Origin: Krasilnikovozyma curviuscula | Lineage: Eukaryota; Basidiomycota; Tremellomycetes; Cystofilobasidiales; Mrakiaceae | Assembly (NCBI GenBank): GCA_014825775.1 | Contig: MVAQ01000011.1 | Location: 62,001-126,000, forward strand | DNA: 64,000 nt | Direction: 5' to 3' | Shown: positions 34,261 through 51,664 of the stretch, in pieces | Position numbering within the stretch: the stretch's first letter is position 1 | How the letters are laid out: every line of letters begins with the position of its first letter | Notes under the pieces: model-generated | Database searches by the model: none | Seen by the model: only the letters and a program-made list of their open reading frames with translations | What the model was told of the DNA's origin: nothing | Made by a program: the position numbers and the translations under genes

Positions 34261-35659
34261 ACCTGGGTGAATGGACTGAACAGGCGGAGGGGGGGTTAGC
34301 GTGAAGGCGAACCGTCAATCTGTGGATTCAAAGCTGGGAAGGATTGATTGGAATCCTGCAAGGCTTTTGAGATACGATTGTAACCCCATAGTATCACGAA
34401 AGGTTATTCAAAAAACTGAGTCTCCTTGCTCACGAATGCAGAGTGCCCAAAAGTCTGTGTAGCTCGGAGATGACCATCGCAAGCAGAATCGAAACAAAGT
34501 GTCTGATCCACGGTTTCACTGCCTTTCTAATCCCACTGATCCCCTCGAAGCCTCCCCATTAGCAGCCGTAAGTACTATCGAATGAAATAAGACTATGTGC
34601 CGGACCCCTAAGGTGCAAAAATGAGAACTTTTTCCAGGTGATGTAGAACCCCCGCCAAAGTTTAGTGCGCCCACTCACTTCCATCTGCTTTCCTGATATT
34701 CTTCTTTTCTGAAATTCCATATCGTACTATGTTCAGCCCTGGTAGAGTGTTCGCAGCAAGAACCACGCCTAGGACATATGCGATGCTAGCCACCTTGTTC
34801 CCACTGATCGCTTCCACGAAAAGATGTGTTACTCCTTTCGTGCAGGAGCTCCTGTCAGCCAGCCGACTTGTGCTACTTGGCCCTAGGCCCTAGCATACTT
34901 CCTGTTGTATACTTATTCCTGTCGAGTACCTTTACCGCATGATTGGGCTCTCCCAGTAGTGTGTATCAGCCACCAGAGGAATGGAAACTTCTGCGATCGA
35001 CGTCCAAGCGCCTCTGTTTCTCAACGCCACAACCCTTATTTTTTCGCAGAGGTTTGTTTCCCACACCTCTGTGCTCAGTTTGCGATACCTGATGTGGGAT
35101 GGTGGAGGAGAGGGAAGGAGAATGGGAGGGGGGATGGGTTTGTCGTAAAAATGTGATATAGAAGTAGCTGTGAAGTCTCGTTGGAGCTGGAACCGCAAAT
35201 CGTCACTTGGATGCGAAGGTCGCGATAGAAGAAAATCAGCCTTGCCAATCGTTTCACGCTAACGCAAAGTGACACCAGACACCGACCTTGTTTTTCAGCA
35301 GCATATCAGAACCAACAGATACCCATCAGTCCAAGGAGAACTGTGGTGCTTAAGGCTGATATCACCGAGCTCGTTGGGGTAGATCTGCCAGCTTTAGGGG
35401 GTCGTGTGCTTCGTACCAGTGCTGACCCTCGTTTTTTTTGCGACCGGGTTTTGCACTTGCTGCACAGTACAGCTTATTCAACAAGACTCTATTAGCTGTC
35501 AAGGTCTAAATAGTATGTCTGGTGGTTGAGAGTGGTGGTTTGGAATAAGACTTGAAGATTCGAATACTGTGCTGATGAGTTCCTGCCTGGTGTTTACAGA
35601 TCCTACTGCCAATTGTAATCCTCCCTCAAGGACCCGAATACATCTCCAGTCCTCCTCTC
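34261..35659. other. intergenic, nothing recognised
   Basis: About 1.4 kb without a supported gene, tRNA or repeat. Short frames on both strands near 34905-35275 overlap each other and show no motif. Confidence 0.4.
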
Positions 35660-36322
35660 GTGTCCTATTGTAGAACTCTCGCCCAAGTTGGCAGTAAATT
35701 TGTCCTAACGGTCGCTGCTCGCACGGACTCTACAGCAGCAATATCTGGAACTTGTGACAGCAACCCCAATTCGGTCACTCTTGAGTGTCAAGATTGGTTC
35801 AGCTATCTTCAGCTCACAACAAGTAAGTGTACAGTGTTTCATAAGGTAAGGATGTTGATTGAGACTTTAACGAATTTTTTCCCTATCCTTTCATCAACTT
35901 CTCGTTATTGTCCGAACGACCGTCACTTGCATCCGGTTTCTGAAAATCAGCTCTTACTTCTCAGTTTCCCTCTTTTTATCTGTCAACACCTCCTGGTGAG
36001 GCTGGTCATCTCAGCACAGTTCATAAATTCGAACGACCACTTCGCCAACTCAGCAGTTCTAGACCTACCGGTGGAAACGAGGAGAAGCTTTGGACCGCTG
36101 TCGCACTTCTTCAGTAATCAAATCTGTGAGCAGCATATCAATCTCTTTCGTATGAAGACAGCTAGGTGGGATTGCTGGGCTTTAAAGAGGGAGTTGAATG
36201 CAATTCCCAGACGTCAGGGGGGTGTTATACACAGAAATCTTGACGCCGTCCACCGCAGTTCGTCAAAACTTTTGGGGTGGACTTTACCAAAGATGAAGGC
36301 CATGATGGACTTGTTGGCATGA
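35660..36322 (+). CDS. 220-codon intronless open frame, unknown
   Basis: A single uninterrupted frame starting MSYCRTLAQVGSKFVLTV and ending KAMMDLLA. Its composition is ordinary (several Cys, hydrophobic patch LLLLSFPLFICQHLLVRLVI in the middle) but I recognise no family. An intronless gene of this size would be unusual next to the intron-rich neighbours. GTAAG sites inside (for example near 35820 and 35845) could be donors, so a spliced model is possible. It ends about 410 bp before the RhoGEF start and could be part of its leader. Confidence 0.3.
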   Translation: MSYCRTLAQVGSKFVLTVAARTDSTAAISGTCDSNPNSVTLECQDWFSYLQLTTSKCTVFHKVRMLIETLTNFFPILSSTSRYCPNDRHLHPVSENQLLLLSFPLFICQHLLVRLVISAQFINSNDHFANSAVLDLPVETRRSFGPLSHFFSNQICEQHINLFRMKTARWDCWALKRELNAIPRRQGGVIHRNLDAVHRSSSKLLGWTLPKMKAMMDLLA

Positions 36323-36734
36323 AGGAAGTGTTTGAATGCCTTCCATGTTCTCAAAAAGCTCCTCAGTTGAGTTTGGCCGGATTCCTCGTGGCGCGGGGAT
36401 ATATGCGTCTGCCAATGGAGATAGAGTGCTCGACTTCACTTGACTGTTTTTTCCGCTCTCATCCACCACTATTTCTCTACTCTCTGAGCTGTGTACTATC
36501 TTTCTTCATCGTCGATTCAGGCTGCTGACACTGTCAAATTTCCCCTCTTTCCCCTTCACTTTGATCGCGGCCATTTACCACCGTGTCAGATTAGGTTTGG
36601 TGACAGCTCCACCTGAATTCAGCGCTCAGGAAAGTGGCTATAGAGGGATTCAGACGGTCATATCTGCTGTCGAGGTCGCACAGACACAGTTCAACCCCGT
36701 GTCCAACGCGACTGCTCCTCAGCAACCAACAACA
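36323..36734 (+). other. upstream flank of the LRR-RhoGEF gene
   Basis: About 410 bp. The RhoGEF frame is open back to 36561 without an ATG before 36735, so an upstream exon spliced into this stretch is possible. Otherwise I see only pyrimidine-rich leader-like sequence. Confidence 0.35.
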
Positions 36735-39700
36735 ATGCAACAGCACCATTCGAGGCAAGCTTCCTCAGATTCGTCCTTTTTCCCACTTCACCACCAGCCT
36801 CATTATTCCTCAAAGTTTTCTGACGGTATTGACCCTCAAAGTATGGCTCCACTCACGCCGCCTTCAGTGTACCCACCTTCGCTCCAGCGGAGTTCGTCAA
36901 TAACCAACAACACGAGCTTATCAACGTCTTCACCTCCCTTGGTTCAACAACAGACTATGCCCATTAAACCACACCACTTACGTGACCCTCAAATCCCCAA
37001 CATCTCGCGCCTGCCCTCAACGACTTCGTCTACATACTCCCTCCCGGACCCGACCACTTTTCCGGTCCCACCTGAATACAGAATGACATCTGGCAGTGTG
37101 ATCTCGTCATCAGAAACTTCAGCTTCTTCGTCTGCTGGTGTTGGTCGAAGGAGGAGTAGGAACGGGTCTACTACAAGAGACTCGGCTGGGGGAGGCGGGA
37201 GTGTCAGAGACTCGGGCGCCTTCAGTGATTTCATGGGAAGGTACAGCACCTATGACGCAGGAAACAAGGATTTTCTCGAGGAAGAAGGAGATGGCAGTTA
37301 TGAGGGCGGGAAAAGGAGGTCGAGGTTCTCGCCTGAGGAGTATCTGAACGAAGACTCGCCGTCGATGCTGCCTTACTCTTCGTCAAGCTCAAGAAGACCC
37401 TCCTTGACTACTGCTACTGGTTCAGAAGTGCGATCGAGGTCCAACACCAACGCCTCTTCAGTATCCTCATCAAGTCACCGCCATAATCGCAGCCTCCCAG
37501 GAACTGACCCTCACAATGAGCAATACCCATCGCATATACCTTCTGCTGACAAGCCGTCAACTACTGTAACTCCAATAGAATCTTCACAATCAAGTGGTTT
37601 GGGTTCAAGAAAGGGAAGCCGGTCAGGTCGAAGTTCATCTGGGGCGTCCGCTATGCCTCAACCGGCATCGAACACCAGCACCACCAGGACTAACTACATA
37701 TCGTCCAATAATAGTGCCAGTGCCTCGAGATCTGACAGTGTTGGTTTAGGGATCTCATCGACTTTCGCCTCAGCTTCGTCAATGACTCAACCAGTCGTTC
37801 GACGCAATAGCTCGTTTCAACGTGCAACTTCAACCGCCTCTTCTTCATCTCATCGCCATGGTACAACGGATCTGCTCCGCAATGGAGTCCTGGGCGGGTA
37901 TGAATCTTCAGATGCATCATCGTCTTATGGAGTTGGAATGCAGGGAGACTACTCTGACTATGGTGACTCCGACTTCCAAGGGGAAGAGGGGGATGAAGGC
38001 GACTCGTGGGATAATGCTAGAGGAGGCGACTCTGGTGTTGAAAACTGGAGCTATACGGAAGAGGATGTTCAAGAAGAAGGCGTAGCAGTGACCTTAGCAG
38101 AAGATGGGAGAGGGTTGATCATTGACAACAACTCGCTAGACCTTGAAAAGGGGTTGATAAGTTCCAACATGACAAGTGAGTTCAACTCACTCTGACAGCG
38201 ACTCATCTCTGCTGTAACCTAATGATCGACCACCAATTTGAATCGTCAGATGCTACTCATTTGTTATTGTCCCATTCACCTTCACCAGCACTCTTACCTC
38301 AGTTCCTTCGAGCACTTCTTCCTCGCCTCACATCCACATTGGTCGTTCTCGACTTGTCGTCTTGCTCACTGCTCTCATTCCCTGAGGATGTTATCAACCT
38401 TCACACCCTTGAAGAACTCAACATCTCCCAAAACCCTATCCTCCATTTGCCGATATTCATCTCAAGATTGACGTCTTTGCGTCTTCTTCAGGCTGATGAA
38501 ATTGGCTGTAATTCCTTACCACCATCTATGGCGCTTCTAAGGAACCTTCACACAATCTGCCTGCGAGGGAACAGACTACTCAGCTTACCCGGCTGGTTGT
38601 GCCAACTTCCCTGTCTTGAAACCCTCCTGGTGGAAGGTAATCCATTTGCTGGCCCTTGGAAGACTCTCACGGATCCTCTCTGCCAGTTGCCCCCCACTCC
38701 ACCACCTGCCCCATCACTGTTCTCTGGCCGTGACTCGACGTTTACTACCACATCATCTGTACCCTCGCCGATGGTGCATGGCGACATTTTAGCACCTGTC
38801 GGATCCACTAGTTTTGATTCCTTTTACTTGGGCGCAGCATCCAACTCAAGGAACACTGGACATACTTCATCGCCCAACATGTCGCGCACCAACTCTAATT
38901 CAAACTCGGTTGAGGTGGTCATTCCCTCAAGTGATTCTAGAGCTGTTCCTCAAATTGATCAGGTGAGATCATTTCCACATCCTTTCCATCAGTGTCTCGC
39001 TGATTTGTCTGTTCATTTTTTCAGATTGGATCTTCACTCTCAGGTTCTGTTTCCCGGCCACCTATGCGCTTCAGGTCCAACACCATGTCAAGTAAGGAGG
39101 GGATTTTTTCTTCGAAAGGAGACCTGCCTGAACTACCATCAGCTGATGAAGAACGCGGTGACGGTCGAGAACAAGTAAGACGGATGCGAAGCGTAGGCAC
39201 TCTCGGAGCCCTTAGCAAGTTTACCAGAGCTCTCAGCCCACCAACAAATGAAGACCTTCCAGTGATGAGCACCAGCGCCAACAAGTTTGGTATTGGAATG
39301 GGTCCTCCTCCCCTCAAGAAAGGTTACAGTTTGGGACGAAGAAGCGGAAGTAAAGTGATGAATGCAGATCACTCCAGGACTCCCAGCAATACTTCATTTG
39401 AAGGAATTGAAGAGCTTGATGGAGACAGTGAAGCGGATCTGAACAGTTCTGGTGGTAGCAGGGGCGCATCTATACCTGGAACTCCTGACACCGGTCGTAA
39501 TAGCTCTCTAGGCAATAACAAGAAGGATAAGTGGGGCTTCTTGAGAAAGATGAGTATGGGTAGGATGAGAAGCCCCAGTGGTTCTGGAAACGGTTTCTCC
39601 CGTCCACAACCTGTCCATTCCAACACCGAACCGATCATCGAAGTGAAGCTCAACAATGCCTCATTGGGCGTCAGGTCGAAAACGGCAACTAGTTTTAACG

Positions 39701-42051
39701 ACGGCACTGTCACAGGAAATCTCTCCTCAGTGTTTGGGGATGCCAGGCCTGCGTCCTCTGCGACCACCATGACAGCGATGGATCTACGAGCATCATCAGC
39801 GACTGCAATGGAAAATAACGGACAAATTCCATCTCCCTCTAGTTACAGTTCGGGTCAACAGCATCTCGGAATTTTTCCTTCGAACAGAAAGGGCAAGCGA
39901 CGGAGCTTCTTACCAGTCTTGAGCTCACCACCGTCACTAGACATTCCAATCCCGTCAACATCACCATTCCTCGGTTCAGCCAGCGTATTTACCGGTAAAC
40001 CCGACTCAGATTATCAGGAGGAGCTGCAGCCTAATGCGATCTCAGTGTTTGAGACTATTCGGGCACGCCAGAAGTCAAACCCCTCGCCAGTCACACCATC
40101 TCAAAGCGCGATGAGTGAAGAAGAACGACAAGCAGCTTACAACAGAGCTCTTGGATCGTTAATGAACTACCTTCGAGATATGTATGATCTCTCTCAACCA
40201 AGTCTGGTCACTCAGCTTCAGGAGGGCAGTCCCCTTCCTGACCTAAGACCAACTTCACCTCCACCAATGTCATCAAATGTCTCTAGCTCTGGTCACCAGC
40301 GCATCCGTCGAGGAACTGGCGAGATGCATCGAGAGTACTCGGAAAGCTCCGTGGTTTCAAGCGACGTCAGCGAAGTCCGAGCTGTGTCTTCAGCTGGCAC
40401 TTCGCATACTTCGAACAGTGACGACTATCGTGAGACTGAAGTGAGAAAATACAAAGATGACAAAGTAAAAAGAGCTATGGTCATCAAGGAAATCATCAAG
40501 TGAGTTGTTGTTCCATCCTTCTGTCTTTCATTCCGCATGTGCTGATATATTGCGGTCTAGTACTGAACGAACATACGTCAAGCTGCTGCGTGATCTCATC
40601 GAACTATACGTTAAACCAGCTGAAGCACCCGTCGGTGGACTCAATAACAAGGAAACAATCGTACCTTTCTCAGAAAGGAAAATTGTGTTCAATGGCTTGG
40701 CTGGCTTGCTCGCCTTCCACCGTGAAAGCTTCCTACCACAATTGGAGAAGGCTGCCATGGTGATTTTCCGTGGTGACCCAGATCCCGATGGTGAATTGTC
40801 TCGTCGAGCTGCTAAAGACATTGGAGATGTTTTCAGGACGTACAACCCTTTTATGAAGATGTACTCCACGTACATAAAGTGAGTTGTTCGTGCCTGCGCT
40901 CGGGTCTAATGCTTTCAACTGAGCACCTATGCTTGTTTCTTTTTTCAGCGACTTCGATTTTGTTCTTCAACGCTTGAGATCATGGTCCTCCTCTTCATCG
41001 CCTTCTACTCCTAGCTTGACTTCCCCAGCAGCATCATCGCTCCACCTCGCAACAATGGGACTGACCCTTCAAGGTCCCTCACCACCTCTCTCCCCTGATA
41101 GTGGTGCTTTGACAGCAGCTCAAAAGAAGAGAGTTAAGCAATTCCTCAAAGTGAGTAATGGATCATTACCACCCGGAGCTCGTGCAGAAACTCATTGGTT
41201 TTCTATTATTTAAACAGCGCGCTCGAGCTCACCCAAAACACACTCAACTGAACCTCGAAGCATATCTCCTTCTGCCAGTACAGCGTGTTCCTCGTTATCG
41301 ACTTCTCCTGGAAGACCTTCTCAAGGCAACACCACCTCTTCCTGACCAACCTTACGACACGCTTGAAGACGCCTTTGAGGAAATCTCAGCGCTCGCCTCC
41401 TCCATGAACGAAGAGAAGCGTGATGCAGAATCAAGACACAGACTTGTGCAATGGCAGGCACGCATTAGAGGCAAATTCCCTTCTCCACTTGTCCAGCCTC
41501 ACCGGAAACTCATCAAGGATGGTCCTCTGACGCTCATTCGTATCGTCAAGAAGACGACAGAATACGTCGAAATCTCGATCCCTGTGTTTGACGATGGAGA
41601 CAACACTATCACTAGGAACGGGTCTTTGGTTCCATTCGAATGTTTGGCACCACCTGAAGTTTCAGTCACTCAGCTCCTCGTTGTCCTCTGTAGTGACATC
41701 ATGGTTCTCTGTCGGAAAGATCCTACAGCTAAGCCTGATGACCCCGCTCCATTCGTGGATCTTCATGCAGTTTGTAGGATGCAGTCGAAGACCGAACCTG
41801 CTTCTGTGATATCCGGATCAGGTGAGTTTCATCTATCTTGATGTGTGGTTCTGACATTTTTCTGACTCTTGTTCTTTTAGTCTTACGAGTAGTTGATACT
41901 AAGATGATTCTGTATCTGGAGGCACCATCGCCTGCCGCGGCGGCATCTTGGGCAGAAGGTGAGCTCCGTTTCGCTGGTAATTGCTGATTTTGATTGCTGA
42001 CTCATAGCTATTTTTGAAGCGCTCAACATATCATTCCAAATGGCCAGATAA
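36735..42051 (+). CDS. leucine-rich-repeat RhoGEF (DH-PH) signalling protein
   Basis: Large guanine-nucleotide exchange factor for a Rho-type GTPase, about 1.6 thousand residues. The start is the first ATG of the long frame (MQQHHSRQASSDSSFF). Exon 1 (36735-38175) is Ser/Thr-rich and low-complexity. Exon 2 (from 38250) carries leucine-rich repeats (LVVLDLSSCSLLSFPEDVIN, LEELNISQNPILHLP, LHTICLRGNRLLSLP, LETLLVEGNPF). A second disordered part follows (39025-40500). The DH domain begins RAMVIKEIIKTERTYVKLLR, with FNGLAGLLAFHRESFLPQLE, YSTYIKDFDFVLQRLR and the core LEAYLLLPVQRVPRYRLLLE (about 41260-41310). A PH-like region (LIKDGPLTLIRIVKK, LLVVLCSDIMVLCRKD) ends at ALNISFQMAR. Introns are few and long exons dominate, unlike the neighbours. 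It lies 465 bp before the MOB gene on the same strand. Confidence 0.9.
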
Positions 42052-42515
42052 TTCTAAACATCCTACAGTTATATTTTGAGACATCGGGGTCTAGACTGGC
42101 GTCACCTCTCGCTCTCTTGAACTCGCATCCATGGACCAAACAGTCACCGATTCTCACTATCACTTTCCCCATTTGAAGTTGTTCATTCTGATCTGGGAGA
42201 TATTGCTCTCTTAATGACTCTACCCTTCCTTTATCTACCTTCACGTAAATCATAACCATCATTCGCATTCTCAAACGCATTTTACACGAACTTTGCATTT
42301 TCTTCCTGATACCACTGGATGTTCTTCTAGCATAATCTCTCTTTTAATCGTACTCTTTGTTCTGTACAATTGTATCAATACTCGGGCTGTTGGGATCAAC
42401 TTTTGGCTTTTGCAAGCGCGTCTTGCGTTGAAACTTCTCCTGTCGCGATCGACTCCTAATCAACCAACAGTCAACACTTAAATTTCTAAGAATCTGTTCG
42501 GGTCTTCGGCAACAG
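42052..42515 (+). other. intergenic between RhoGEF and MOB genes
   Basis: About 465 bp with the RhoGEF 3' UTR and the MOB promoter. I see no further gene; a minus frame at 42298-42023 overlaps the RhoGEF end and has no motif. Confidence 0.45.
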
Positions 42516-44437
42516 ATGGGAGTATCAGATACCAGAGCCTCGCTTAGGCTAAGGAAGGGAACTAAGTTCGAGGTAGGTGTTCAACAGAAGGACAGAAGGC
42601 GAAAAAATTGGAAACTTGGCCCTCTCGAAACCACGCTGACTTCTCAATCAACATTTCGTTTGGACTGCATGCCATAGGATGTACCGCCAGCAGCAGACTC
42701 TGAACTACCGTCGTTTCACGACTTAGATTCGCCCTTTCAAGTGTCAGAATGGCTGTCTATGTTGGTATTGTCGTTCCCAGACGAGGTCGAGACGATAATC
42801 GAGCTTCCTGATCCTAATCTGGACAGAGATCTGGTGAGCTCGCTACAATTTCAGCCTTTTATTTGAGATTCCATACAGACTCATTGTTTCTCTATTTTTA
42901 GTGGTTGTATGAGCAGCTAAGGTATGGGCATCTTACGCAATATTATATGTCCCCACCAAAACCCCTGACTCAACAATATCTTTGATTTTGGATCAGACGT
43001 CTACCTCAGGACTTCACCTTATTAGTGACTTCTCTTCTTAAATGCTGTTCAAGAGCTACGTGTCCGAAAATGAGCGCTGGTGGTATGTGTTACGCGTCCC
43101 CCCTCTCTTCTACTGATGATGCGTTCTTGCTTACGACCCTTGAATTTGACATTATTCCTTGTTCCACAGAGGATTGGATATTCTTGTGCGTAGCTCATAT
43201 CGATGGTGCTACTGGTAATCCTATTCCGAATGTGAGTTGTCTTTGGTTAGGTCCGGTTGGTTGCGTCAGGGCTTGTCCGCTAGTTGAGAAGCAAATGCGA
43301 AGGTGTCCATCAGATTGAATACAACATCATCGCAACTTTGTACATTTGGGTCTCAACATCGGCTTTCTTGTTGCTCTGATTTATGGGGTGACGCGCTGTC
43401 CTTCTCAGCTTGGTGATCAACACGATGGACCCGGCTGCCACCTCTGTTAGCAATTTCCAGCTGAACTGATAGTGTCTCTCTTACTTGTAGGAGAACTGTT
43501 GCGCGATTGACTACTGTCTGCATACCCTCGCAACTACTGAACAGCTGCTCTCAAGCTCGAAAGACTTCCCATCTAGGTAAGTAAGTTATGTATGTATATA
43601 TTTAATGTCACGGTCACTGATGGCTGTCAACTTTACAACAAGACTCACGATACCTGAAAAGTCCAAATCCCATTTTTCATCTCTGGCACGACGGCTATCG
43701 AGAATCTTCTCACACGCATATTTCCATCATCGAGAAGTCTTTGAATCAGCTGAAGTAAGCTTCAAAACATTTTCAACAGCAGTTCTGATACACTGGGACT
43801 GACTCCTTACTCTTCGCAGCTCGAAACATCACTCTACGCTCGCTTCCTCGCCCTCTGCAGAGAGTATAACCTCGTCACTCCGGACTTGCTCGTAATCCCC
43901 TCATCTTCCTCCTCCTCCTACTCTGTTCCTGGATCAAGCTTCTCTGATGAAGATGACACGGACGTGCACAACCCATTCGGGGACCACGCGTCTTTTCATT
44001 CCTCGTCGCGACGTTCAGCACCAGCAATGACTGCGTCCAATTCAACCGACTCGATCCAGCAGCGGCCGCAGACGATCTTCCAACATCGTATACGGACGGC
44101 AGCGGCAAGTGAAGACATCGATGAGGGCGAAGAGGACGACTTGAAAGATGAGGATGAAGCAGTGAATGAGCTAGAGGAGGACGGTGACGAGACGTTCTCG
44201 AGAGGGCCTATTAGGTCGAGTGCGAATCGTTCAACAATCGACTATGAATTTGGACTGGGTGAAGATGATTCTGACGAAGAAGAAGGTGACGATGAGGAGG
44301 AGGAGGAACCGCAAGCAGATAGAGGTGATAAGGGCGCTTCTACCAGTAGTGGTAGGGAGACACATAAAGAGACCCTGGCCAATGGAAAGGCGCATTTTGG
44401 TTATGGTAAACCACTGAAGCAGGCGGTTGAGGCGTAG
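42516..44437 (+). CDS. MOB/phocein-family protein with acidic tail
   Basis: Mob-family adaptor; relatives bind NDR/LATS kinases or the STRIPAK phosphatase complex. Start MGVSDTRASLRLRKGTKFED. The Mob core is LWLYEQLRRLPQDFTLLVTS, then TCPKMSAGEDWIFLCVAHID, CCAIDYCLHTLATTEQLLSS, FPSRLTIPEKSKSHFSSLAR and RIFSHAYFHHREVFESAE, with the zinc ligands Cys (TCPKMSAG and downstream CC) and His (AHAYFHH-type) in place. LETSLYARFLALCREYNLVT closes the domain. The second half (43890-44437) is disordered and strongly acidic (EDDSDEEEGDDEEEEE). Exon 3 is only 20 nt (42902-42921). The pattern is nearest the MOB4/phocein branch. About 450 residues in eight or so exons. Confidence 0.82.
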
Positions 44438-44568
44438 GGCAGGAACGCATCCGACGACTTTGCGCCTTTGAACAGATTCATTGAAATTTCATCACAATTT
44501 GATTGCTATCAGTTGAGTATTTTTTTTGTTTTGTTATAGTGAGATGCAAGCTTCTTCTGTTCGACGTT

Positions 44569-45770
44569 TTATATCTTGGCCTTCTTCGCCGCTCGACCCG
44601 ATACCTCCTTCTCGTTCTCGTCTTCCTCATCATCCAGCTCTTTGTAGTAGCGGTAGATACCGTTGCTGAAAGTCATTCTCCTATCGCTTTCTAGATAGCT
44701 TTTTATCTTAGGTTCGCTCTCAATCCTAAACCATGATCACTCATCAGTGGATGACATTCCGACAAACAGGCGGTGGACAAGACTTACTTTTCGCACAGAG
44801 CGACAATCAAAGGAGTATCCTTGAGAACTTTTTGGGTTGCATTTGGAAATGCAAACTTAACGCCTGAGATGACGAATGCGAGCATCAGATCCGGATACGA
44901 CAAGGTTTCGCCGCCGAGGAGGTAGTCAGAGTTTGAGCGCTGAAGGACGCGTTCGATGTAGCTGTCGTAGAGCCACCATCAGCCTCAGTGAAAACAACAC
45001 AAGCTTAAACGGCACCATGTACTTAAGGAACTTAGGCAGTCGCGCAGCTTTGAAATCCTTTGCTTTCTTGAGAGCTTCTTCTTTCTGATCTTCGTAGTAA
45101 TCGCCTGTAGCGATAGGATGATGTGTGTCATGGGCTTCATTTTGGAGACTATACAATAAGAAATAGATGGGGTTAGTGAGACTTCTTTTCTTTTCTTCTT
45201 TTTTTTGGGATGGAGTGATGGCTAGGTGGATGCTTTGCATGACGTCGATGTTTGAAGGCGAAAGATGAGTAGACTCACTCTCCTAGAGTCAAAAACAGCT
45301 GGTTAGCTCTGAAAATATCGACATCAGGAGTAAGCTGGTGAGCCAGATAGAGCTAGATGGTCGAAGTGGGGAAAGAGACTGAGAGTTAGAACGAGCAGAG
45401 GATCTCAAATCAACCAGTCTAGCGGGAATTTGGAAGTCTCACCATGATATTGGGAGACTGAGAGATCATTTTCCCCTTGTGAACAAGAATTGGTGGGGCG
45501 AAGGGAGGAAGACCTGATGAGATGAGTTTAAAACGGAGTTACCAACCCTGATCTCTTTGAGCAAAAATAATTCAAGTTCTGATACTCACAGTCTCCTGGT
45601 GGAACAAAGTCCTTTCCAATACACGCCATGATTTCACCCACGGCAGCCTCTGGTGTCGAAGTGAGGGCGACATCCTCGTACTCCACGCCCTGTTGCTCGA
45701 GGAATAGTCTGATGGGTTCCCCTCGTCCAGGGATCGTGGGCCAGTAGATGAGCTTGTATTCTGGTGCCAT
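44569..45770 (-). CDS. glutathione S-transferase
   Basis: Cytosolic GST that conjugates glutathione to electrophiles. Start MAPEYKLIYWPTIPGRGEPI: the Tyr before Trp-Pro and the RGEPIR motif match sigma/mu-like classes. The thioredoxin-fold half ends near SQSPNIMLYLAHQL, the glutathione-binding Gln-Ser-x-x-I element. The helical half contains EALKKAKDFKAARLPKFLKY and the LGGETLSYPDLMLAFVIS segment (about 44950-44860), with the conserved SxxD N-capping motif. The C-terminus ends basic, GRAAKKAKI, at a TAA (44571-44569). About 250 residues in six or so exons. The 3' end faces the MOB gene 130 bp away. Confidence 0.9.
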
Positions 45771-46206
45771 TTCCTGTTTCCTAGCTATCCTAAATGGCTT
45801 TGGGGAATGAGGGATGGATCACGTCGGTCGAACGTGCCAACCTATCGCTCGACTAGGCGGCACGCCGCCACTTGCTCGATGGGCGAATTATCAGGGCAGG
45901 CAGAGCGGTGTCATTACAGGGCAACTTCTGATCAGGTGTGTGTTGTATTATACACTCCCATATGCGACTGGATACGGGTGGTATCCCAGATCTTTCCTGT
46001 GGTTGTACCGGTTGTCTAAGCATGCGCAACTCGCAGTTATCCATGAGCATAGAAGGAAAAGTATACAGCGCTTCGCAGTCATTCTAGTCTGAAGTTACAA
46101 GCAATAGTATGATTAAGAGATTATGAAAACAGTAGATATCGAAACGGGTATAAAAGTCATCTTCGTAGCCCAAAAGAAGAAAAGAAATAGAAGGAAGGGG
46201 ACTGCA
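45771..46206. other. intergenic between GST and SMC3
   Basis: About 435 bp holding the GST promoter and the SMC3 3' UTR; both genes run on the minus strand. No gene seen. Confidence 0.5.
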
Positions 46207-51049
<4,843 letters not shown>

Positions 51050-51664
51050 CCTGGCGTGTAAGTCAAGCTGGGATGGACCTGCTGCTGGATTCTCCTAGAG
51101 GGACGAGGACGGACTAATAACGGCCCTTTGAATTCTCCTTTCCTGAGCAAAACAACGAGGTGATTCGGGGAAGACTTCAGTACATTGATATAGATCTTTT
51201 CAAATTTCGTAAGTACTTACTACTTACACAACTACTGTGGTTTCAAGTCCCTCCTTCGCCTCTTTTTTCGCGTTCGACGCGTGTCAAGTTAATTTACGCC
51301 ATTTGTTGCTCATTTTTCTTACATGTAGCCATTGTGATGTCTAGAAGTCGGTAATGGAATCGTGTAACTAAGCCATAAGAGCAAGAAAGGAAGGAAGAGG
51401 AAAGAAAAACAAGACTAAGGAAACAGGAGAAAAAAGACCAGGTTAAAACGACCGTGATAAGTCCAGCAAGACGAGAGGACCTGCATAGATACGTAAAAAT
51501 GTGAGAATGGGTTTAGCGTTTGATAGAGTATTCCGTTATGTATGGCGACCAAAACAGAGGTAAGAATCGCGTGATAGTGAAGATTGCTGGTATGCTTTCG
51601 AGAGGCGTGCTGAGACCCGCTCAGGGTAGCAGGTTCCCTGTACTTTTGATTGGAGCTTGAATAT
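51050..51664. other. intergenic between SMC3 and RAS
   Basis: About 600 bp containing the SMC3 promoter and the RAS 3' UTR. The RAS frame read without its last intron stays open to 51604, but this is not coding in the chosen model. No other gene seen. Confidence 0.45.
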
